From contig JACAUB010000001.1 of NCBI GenBank assembly GCA_013390605.1, positions 2,826,884-2,890,883 of the forward strand: a stretch of 64,000 nucleotides of DNA, given 5' to 3'. The position numbers and the translations under genes were made by a program. A model generated the notes under the pieces. The model was not told where the DNA came from and searched no databases. It saw only the letters and a list, made by a program, of their open reading frames with translations. Shown piece by piece: positions 58,089 to 64,000 of this stretch; positions within the stretch are counted from its first letter, which is position 1, and every line of letters starts with the position of its first letter. This stretch comes from Bacteroidota bacterium. Its GTDB lineage: Bacteria > Bacteroidota > Bacteroidia > Bacteroidales > Cfx3-03.

Positions 58089-58272
58089 AAGGGTCTCAAA
58101 ACATTAATTCAACTTTTTTTGAGTTATCCTTTTACAAGGTCTTTTATATCACTTACTTTTCAAAAAGTTGCTAAGTATTAATGAATGTTTAAGGCTTTAA
58201 AATAAGGGAGATTAATATGGATAATGCTTTCTCTTAATCCTTTTTAACTTTCAAAAAAAAACATTTTAAAAT

Positions 58273-60447
58273 ATGCGATTCCTATTTTTAGTAATCTTTA
58301 CGTTTGTTATTGCCCAATATTCAAATGTACAAGGGCAGACTTCAAATAGTCTCTGGTATGAAAAGCCTGCCGAGAAATGGCTCGAAGCACTCCCAATCGG
58401 AAACGGTAGCATCGGAGCTATGATTTTTGGAGGTGTAGATAAAGAACGAATTCAATTTAACGAACAGAGCTTGTGTACCGGAGACCAGGAAAAGATGGGA
58501 AACTATCAACCCTTTGGTGATATATATATTGATTTCGCATCTCATAAGGCTTCAGGGTATCGGCGTGAGCTAAATATTAATGAAGCCATTCACAAAACAA
58601 CATTCGAAGCAAATGGTGTTCATTTTAAAAGAGAGTATTTTGCTAGCTATCCTGATAAGGTAATAGTTTTTTTCATCTCAGCGGATAAGAAAAACCAGAT
58701 CTCAGGAAAAGTTAAATTAGCAGATGCTCATCATGCTTTAATTACTACTACTGCCCAAAAGCTAATTGCTACAGGTAGACTTACTGAGAACCAAATGGAT
58801 TATGAATCTCAGATACAAGTCATCAACAACGGAGGAATAGTAACAACTGACACATCTGGAATTACAGTAACGAATGCCAATACGGTAACTATTTTACTTT
58901 CAGCCGGAACTTCATTTATAAATGACTTCAGGAAAGATTTCAAGGGAGATCATCCCCACCAACGATTAGAAAAAATATTGTCTGCTGCTTCAAAAAAAAC
59001 CTATGAACAACTTCTTAAAAACCATGAATCAGATTACCATGCTTTGTTTAACCGTGTTCAACTCAATCTGGGGAATACCCCTAATGAATCTACTCTTGAC
59101 CGATTAAAGGCATACAAAAAAGGCGCGAAAGATCCGGCACTTGAAGCTTTACTTTTTCAATATGGTCGATATCTATTAATCAGCTCATCCCGTCCCGGTG
59201 GTTTGCCTGCAAATTTACAAGGGATTTGGAATGATGAATTCAAACCTGCCTGGTATTCTCAGTATACTACCAATATAAATATTGAAATGAACTATTGGTT
59301 GGCCGAACCAACAGGACTTACAGAATGTACAGCTCCTCTTTTCGATTGGGTTGAGAATTTAGCAGATGTTCAGAAAAAATCATCTGATCCGAAACTTATA
59401 ACAAAAAAAGGATGGATTGCATACAGCACCAATAATATTATGGGCGGAAATTCCAAATGGGGAATTCACCGTCCTGGCAGTGCTTGGCTCAGTCAACACT
59501 TTTGGGAACACTATGCTTTTACAGGTGACACCAATTTCTTAAAAAACAGGGCTTATCCGATGTTAAAAGACGTGGTTGAATACTGGGAAGAACACTTAAT
59601 AGAACGCCCCGATGGTAAATTAATTACCCCGGATGGATGGTCTCCGGAACATGCTCCGGGAATGATTGAAGGGGACCGGACTCCCTATCCAGGTGTTTCA
59701 TACGACCAACAAATTGTTTACGATCTCTTTTCTAACTATATTGAAGCTTCTAAAGCTTTAAATATCGATACAGATTATAGAACTAAGATTACAGAAATGC
59801 GAAACAAGTTGTTAGGTCCACAAATTGGCAAATGGGGACAATTACAAGAATGGATGGAAGATGTAGATAATCCACAAGATCACCATCGTCACAACTCGCA
59901 TATGTTTGCAGTTCATCCCGGCCGACAAATTAGCCCAATCTCAACGCCCGAATATGCAAAAGCAGCTCTTGTTTCGCTCAATGCTAGAGGCGATGAAGGT
60001 GGAGGATGGAGTAGTGCATGGAAAATCAACATATACGCCCGACTTTTAGAACCTAAAAAAGCTTATAAATTCATCCATCAACTTATCAATAGAAACATTT
60101 TATTGAACCTTTTCGATACATACCCTCCATTTCAGATGGATGGAAACTTTGGTTTTACGGCAGGAGTAACAGAGATGCTTTTACAAAGTCACCTAAAAAA
60201 TGGCGATACAAATATCATTCAGCTATTACCTGCTTTACCCACTGCATGGCTAAATGGAAGCATCACCGGTTTAAAAACAAGAGGGGGAATTACAACCAAC
60301 ATTTACTGGAAAAATGGCAAGCTAATCAAAGCAGAATTTAAATCGAATAAAGATGATATTTTTGAGATATTGTATGATACTACGAAGGAAAAAATCAATA
60401 TTCAAGCAAATAAAAAATACAAGTTTTATCCTAAATACAGTAAATGA
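58273..60447 (+). CDS. Glycoside hydrolase family 95 (alpha-L-fucosidase type)
   Basis: A 724-residue secreted enzyme (signal peptide about 1-20, ending VQGQ). GH95 markers: SLWYEKPAEKWLEALPIGNG and RIQFNEQSLCTGD at the N-terminus, RPGGLPANLQGIWNDEFKPA, YSQYTTNINIEMNYWLAEPT with the Asn334/Asn336 pair that activates water in this family, PDGWSPEHAPG, HRHNSHMFAVHPGRQI, and YPPFQMDGNFGFTAGVTEML with Asp623. Members remove alpha-1,2-linked L-fucose, a few L-galactose. It is shorter than many (about 780). Its stop overlaps the start of the esterase gene by 4 bases. Confidence 0.93.
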   Translation: MRFLFLVIFTFVIAQYSNVQGQTSNSLWYEKPAEKWLEALPIGNGSIGAMIFGGVDKERIQFNEQSLCTGDQEKMGNYQPFGDIYIDFASHKASGYRRELNINEAIHKTTFEANGVHFKREYFASYPDKVIVFFISADKKNQISGKVKLADAHHALITTTAQKLIATGRLTENQMDYESQIQVINNGGIVTTDTSGITVTNANTVTILLSAGTSFINDFRKDFKGDHPHQRLEKILSAASKKTYEQLLKNHESDYHALFNRVQLNLGNTPNESTLDRLKAYKKGAKDPALEALLFQYGRYLLISSSRPGGLPANLQGIWNDEFKPAWYSQYTTNINIEMNYWLAEPTGLTECTAPLFDWVENLADVQKKSSDPKLITKKGWIAYSTNNIMGGNSKWGIHRPGSAWLSQHFWEHYAFTGDTNFLKNRAYPMLKDVVEYWEEHLIERPDGKLITPDGWSPEHAPGMIEGDRTPYPGVSYDQQIVYDLFSNYIEASKALNIDTDYRTKITEMRNKLLGPQIGKWGQLQEWMEDVDNPQDHHRHNSHMFAVHPGRQISPISTPEYAKAALVSLNARGDEGGGWSSAWKINIYARLLEPKKAYKFIHQLINRNILLNLFDTYPPFQMDGNFGFTAGVTEMLLQSHLKNGDTNIIQLLPALPTAWLNGSITGLKTRGGITTNIYWKNGKLIKAEFKSNKDDIFEILYDTTKEKINIQANKKYKFYPKYSK

Positions 60448-61943
60448 ATTCGGCATATAGAAATATAAAAAGGATAGCAATTCGTACATTTGGAACGATA
60501 GTTTGTCTGATATTATTTTCATACACCTTTGGATCTTCAAGAAACAAAAACGAGGGTGATCCACAGAAGAGATACACGATTTTGGGTCTGGGAGATTCCA
60601 TTACGGAGGGTGGGACTAACTTTCAATCATACCTTTTTCCCCTATGGGAGAAGCTTTTCACAAAGGGATATTTTTTCGAATTTATTGGTCCTAATTCCAG
60701 CCAATGTCGAATTGGGACATTGAATTGTGCTGGTTTTAGTGAAAAAAGCAGTGAATTCCTAGACACTCATATCGACAGTATTTACCGAAAATATCCTGCT
60801 GACATTGTTTTGCTTCATTCCGGACATAACCATCACGATAGTGAGAAACCAATTGCAGGTATCGTTGCAGCAAATAAATCAATCATTAGAAAAATCAGAG
60901 AGATTAATCCTAATGTAAAAATTCTGGTCGCTCAGGTTATCACGAGTGGAAAATTACCGAAATATTCCTATATTCCAACCCTAAACAGACATATTGCAAA
61001 AATGGTTAAACAACTGAACAGTAACAACGTTTTGCTTGTTAATCAGGCAAAACGCTTTAATTGGCAAAAATATACAGTTAACGATAAAGAACATCCCAAT
61101 GCCGCTGGGGCTGAGAAGATTGCTTCTGTCTGGTTTAACGCAATGAAGAAAATAATGACACCTCCAAAAGAAGCATTCAAACCATTAATTATAAGCTATA
61201 AAAAATTAGATTCGGACGACCTAAAACTTCATGTTTTCAAACCCAATGGCATAAAAAAAGGAGAAAAGAGACCTGCAATTATTTACTTTTTTGGTGGCGG
61301 TTGGAGCGTGGGAACCCCATTACAGTTTTATAGAGAATGTGTATATTATGCAGAAAAAGGGATGATTGCTATTACTGCCGAATATAGGATTTCTTACATT
61401 CACAAAACGACTCCTTTTGAAAGTATTGAGGATGCAAAAGATGCAATACGGTGGCTTCGTAAGAATGCAGATCAATTGGATATAGACCCGGATCGAATTG
61501 CAGCAGCTGGAGCTTCTGCAGGAGGACATTTGGCTGCAGCTACAGGAATACTTAAAGGAACCAGAGCAAGAAAAACGGATGTAAATTTCAAGCCAAACCT
61601 TTTATTGCTCTATTATCCCGTTATAGATAACAGTGCAAATGGATACGGTACTGAAGAAATGAAAAAAAAATATATGGAGATTTCACCTTTACATAATATT
61701 GATTCTACAGCTCCACCTACTCTTTTTATTTTGGGAACAAAAGATCCATTGATTCCGATAAATATAGCGGAAGAATTCAAAAAGAAAATGGAATCTTTAG
61801 GAGGGTATTGTGAACTTCATTTATATGAAGGTGCTGGCCATCCTATATTCTTTTATTCTAAACCATTAACAGATGATTTTTATAATATTAGAAAGGAATC
61901 GGATGCCTTTCTTTTAAAACATGGATTTTTAAAAAATCAATAA
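60444..61943 (+). CDS. Fused SGNH-hydrolase and alpha/beta-hydrolase double esterase
   Basis: A 499-residue protein with an N-terminal hydrophobic export segment (about 11-30) and two esterase domains. Residues about 42-238 are an SGNH/GDSL hydrolase: LGLGDSITEGG (Ser52), GHN (127-129) and DKEHPNAAG (Asp214, His217). Residues about 245-498 are an alpha/beta-hydrolase of the BD-FAE/carboxylesterase kind: FFGGGW oxyanion site, AAGASAGGHL (Ser358), LGTKDPLIP (Asp434) and GAGHPIF (His466). Both triads look complete. It probably removes acetyl or other acyl groups from the glycan handled by this locus. It is coupled to the GH95 gene. Confidence 0.9.
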   Translation: MNSAYRNIKRIAIRTFGTIVCLILFSYTFGSSRNKNEGDPQKRYTILGLGDSITEGGTNFQSYLFPLWEKLFTKGYFFEFIGPNSSQCRIGTLNCAGFSEKSSEFLDTHIDSIYRKYPADIVLLHSGHNHHDSEKPIAGIVAANKSIIRKIREINPNVKILVAQVITSGKLPKYSYIPTLNRHIAKMVKQLNSNNVLLVNQAKRFNWQKYTVNDKEHPNAAGAEKIASVWFNAMKKIMTPPKEAFKPLIISYKKLDSDDLKLHVFKPNGIKKGEKRPAIIYFFGGGWSVGTPLQFYRECVYYAEKGMIAITAEYRISYIHKTTPFESIEDAKDAIRWLRKNADQLDIDPDRIAAAGASAGGHLAAATGILKGTRARKTDVNFKPNLLLLYYPVIDNSANGYGTEEMKKKYMEISPLHNIDSTAPPTLFILGTKDPLIPINIAEEFKKKMESLGGYCELHLYEGAGHPIFFYSKPLTDDFYNIRKESDAFLLKHGFLKNQ

Positions 61944-62008
61944 TTGATTTCAAAAACTAATAAAAGAATAACCAATTAAAATTAAAAAAACAAAACATAT
62001 ACCCCACG

Positions 62009-63838
62009 ATGAATGCAATGCCCTTTGTAATTGGTGCTCTGGCTTTTTTAGCATTGGCTTACCGTTTCTACTTCAGCTTTATCTGTGCAAAAGTACTGAT
62101 GCTGAACGATAATCACGACATGCCTTCGAACAGGTTGTTCGACAAACAGAATTATTATCCCATGCCCAAATGGATTCTGTTTGGGCATCATTTTGCTGCA
62201 ATAGCAGGTGCTGGTCCTTTAGTGGGACCTGTTCTTGCAGCTCAATTTGGGTTTATGCCCGGATTCATCTGGATGCTCGTTGGGGCTGTCTTAGCTGGAG
62301 CTGTTCACGACCTTGTTATTTTAACTGCTTCTTCACGCCATGATGGAAAGTCGCTTGCTGAAATTGCTAAAACAGAGATCAGTAAATTCAGTGGTGGGGT
62401 TGCATCCATCGCGGTCTTTATCATTCTGATCGTTGCATTGGCCGGACTAGGTGTTGTGGTTGTCAATGCATTGGCCGAAAGTTCATGGGGAACATTTACC
62501 ATTGCTGCAACAATACCCATCGCCATTTTAATGGGATTATGGATGTTTGTCTTCAGAAAAGGAAAAACTGTTGAGGCTACCATTATCGGGGTCATCCTTC
62601 TTTCGGGTGCTGTTATTCTCGGAAAATATATCCCTGGGTCACCTTTTGCTTCATGGTTTACCTTTGATAAGCATACTTTAACTATTTTATTGGCGGTATA
62701 TGGTTTGTTTGCTTCCGTTCTCCCGGTATGGTTGTTATTATCGCCCCGCGATTACCTCAGCTCCATTATGAAACTTGGTGTTATCGGGATGCTTGCCATC
62801 GGCATTATGGTTGTATGTCCTTCCATAAAGATGCCCAACTTCACACCTTTTATTCATGGTGGTGGACCTATCATTCCAGGCACGCTATTTCCTTATCTCT
62901 TTATCACCATTGCCTGTGGTGCCATCTCTGGCTTTCATGCACTTGTAAGCTCTGGAACAACACCTAAGATGCTAATGAAAGAGTCGCACATTAAACCCAT
63001 AGCTGTTGGATCCATGCTTGCAGAAGCAATGGTTAGTATACTAGCCTTAATTGCCGCTACAAGCTTGTTCCCTTTAGATTATTTTCAAATCAATGTTACA
63101 CCTGAAAAGTTTACACAGATATTACCTCAACTGCATGCTTTAGGATTCACCCAAAGTAACCTGTCACAACTATCTGCTGAGGTGGGCGAGAAGATAGCCG
63201 GTCGGCCGGGTGGTGCTGTTTCTTTGGCTGTTGGAATGGCTCAGATATTCTCGAGTATACCCGGATTAGCTAGTCTGATGTCGTACTGGTACCATTTCGC
63301 CATTATGTTTGAGGCGTTGTTTATCCTTACAACGGTCGATGCCGGAACACGTATTGCTCGTTTTATTCTACAGGAGGTCCTAGGTAAAGTTTATAAACCT
63401 TTTGGTCAAACCAATTGGCTTATTGGAAATCTTATCACTAGCTCTGTTGTCGTTTTTGCATGGGGGTATTTCATCTACACTGGCAGCGTTACTACAATAT
63501 GGCCTATGTTTGGTGTTGCAAACCAATTGTTGGCGACGTTGGCTTTAGCTATTGGAACCTCTTATCTGATTAATCGTGGAATGATCAGATATAGCTGGAT
63601 TACAATTACCCCCATGACTTTTGTGGGCATCACAACGATTACCGGTGGTGTTATGAATTTGATAAACATGTATATCCCTCAGATGATAGTGCATAAAACA
63701 GTAATTCAGGGATCAATCAACTCCCTGCTAACTATTGTCATCCTGGTATGTGTTTTAATAATTATCGCTGAAGCTATTCCTAAATGGTTTAAAATATATC
63801 AATCAGGTATTGCTCCTCTCAAAATAAAAAACGAATAA
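62009..63838 (+). CDS. cstA: Carbon starvation protein CstA family transporter
   Basis: A 609-residue inner-membrane protein with many helices. CstA motifs: [60 protein letters not shown], and [19 protein letters not shown]. Family members take up pyruvate or peptides when carbon is scarce. It follows the double esterase by 65 bases; a hairpin follows its stop. Whether it belongs to the glycan locus or is only a neighbour cannot be told. Confidence 0.94.
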   Translation: MNAMPFVIGALAFLALAYRFYFSFICAKVLMLNDNHDMPSNRLFDKQNYYPMPKWILFGHHFAAIAGAGPLVGPVLAAQFGFMPGFIWMLVGAVLAGAVHDLVILTASSRHDGKSLAEIAKTEISKFSGGVASIAVFIILIVALAGLGVVVVNALAESSWGTFTIAATIPIAILMGLWMFVFRKGKTVEATIIGVILLSGAVILGKYIPGSPFASWFTFDKHTLTILLAVYGLFASVLPVWLLLSPRDYLSSIMKLGVIGMLAIGIMVVCPSIKMPNFTPFIHGGGPIIPGTLFPYLFITIACGAISGFHALVSSGTTPKMLMKESHIKPIAVGSMLAEAMVSILALIAATSLFPLDYFQINVTPEKFTQILPQLHALGFTQSNLSQLSAEVGEKIAGRPGGAVSLAVGMAQIFSSIPGLASLMSYWYHFAIMFEALFILTTVDAGTRIARFILQEVLGKVYKPFGQTNWLIGNLITSSVVVFAWGYFIYTGSVTTIWPMFGVANQLLATLALAIGTSYLINRGMIRYSWITITPMTFVGITTITGGVMNLINMYIPQMIVHKTVIQGSINSLLTIVILVCVLIIIAEAIPKWFKIYQSGIAPLKIKNE

Positions 63839-63863
63839 AAATCAATAAAAGAGAGATTTTAAA

Positions 63864-63890
63864 ACATTAGTTTCAGTTCTAAACTAATGT
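63864..63890 (+). terminator. Stem-loop after cstA
   Basis: A perfect 10-bp stem (63864-63873 with 63881-63890) with a 7-base loop, 26 bases beyond the cstA stop. It lacks a good T-run, so its terminator role is likely but not sure. Confidence 0.5.
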
Positions 63891-63917
63891 AGAGATTAAA
63901 ATAAATCAACTTCAATC

Positions 63918-64000
63918 ATATCACCCCTTCAGAGTTCTTTTATCCAGAATCACGAAGGAGTGATATAGTTATGATAATGATACAATTACACAGTCCATTC
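63918..64000 (+). other. Inverted repeat and possible start of a further gene at the right edge
   Basis: A 13-bp inverted repeat with one mismatch (63918-63930 with 63954-63966) is followed by an open frame from an ATG at 63971, with AAGGAG ten bases before it. Only ten codons are in the window, so this is a guess, not a gene call. Confidence 0.25.

Overview
The window comes from a member of the Bacteroidota that very probably fixes nitrogen under anaerobic conditions. Evidence: SusC/SusD-type outer-membrane genes, an ECF sigma/FecR pair, several TAnnTTTG-type -7 promoter boxes, the dnaN/plsY/prmA/tpiA/folP neighbourhood usual in this phylum, and a nif operon in the order nifH-nifI1-nifI2-nifD-nifK-nifE-nifN-nifB-fdx-nifV, which is the anaerobe (clostridial, chlorobial, Bacteroidales) arrangement. 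A Bacteroidales/Marinilabiliales relative is my inference; no rRNA gene is present to confirm it. No tRNA, rRNA, CRISPR array, insertion sequence or prophage was seen.

1-13170 (minus strand): a complete catalytic and cofactor-assembly set for Mo-nitrogenase. NifH, NifD and NifK are the enzyme, NifE/NifN/NifB build FeMo-co, NifV (cut by the left edge) makes homocitrate, NifI1/NifI2 are PII-type switches, and a 2Fe-2S thioredoxin-fold ferredoxin lies between nifB and nifV. A sigma-54 type -24/-12 promoter with exact GG-N10-GC spacing precedes nifH. Upstream, on the same strand, lie a GNAT gene, the sigma-54 activator nifA, a Nif11-domain gene and a NifX/NafY-like gene with an unusual four-cysteine tail. 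I read these last genes as the regulatory and accessory half of the nif island.

13171-22071: accessory genes. A pirin-YceI-AraC group comes first, then a PEGA/TonB protein followed by a remnant of a formylglycine-generating-enzyme domain, a decayed zinc alcohol dehydrogenase pseudogene, a zinc-ribbon membrane protein, a VOC/GNAT overlapping pair, an SPFH (band 7) protein, and a 0.9-kb AT-rich gap with a perfect 17-bp inverted repeat.

22072-28263: a TonB-dependent receptor, a beta-helix lipoprotein, a YVTN beta-propeller and a metallophosphoesterase lipoprotein run in one direction and end at a terminator. This looks like an uptake-and-hydrolysis locus for a phosphorylated substrate. 28288-33269 is a glycerol regulon (glpR divergent from glpD-glpK-glpF). 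A GH31 glycosidase and a glycine-rich lipoprotein follow.

35942-47624: housekeeping genes. dnaN is on its own. The minus-strand series DUF1599, DoxX/BT_3928-like, DppB-like permease, tpiA, prmA, a giant secreted protein of unknown function and plsY is tightly packed, with two 4-bp stop/start overlaps, and folP is divergent. A perfect 30-bp palindrome lies beyond folP.

48456-63838: a polysaccharide utilisation locus. The ECF sigma factor, FecR anti-sigma factor and SusC (with an STN signalling domain) form a trans-envelope signalling chain. They are followed by SusD, an 828-residue secreted protein of unknown function, a GH95 alpha-L-fucosidase-type enzyme, a fused SGNH plus alpha/beta-hydrolase double esterase, and a CstA transporter. 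Together they suggest use of a fucosylated, acylated glycan.
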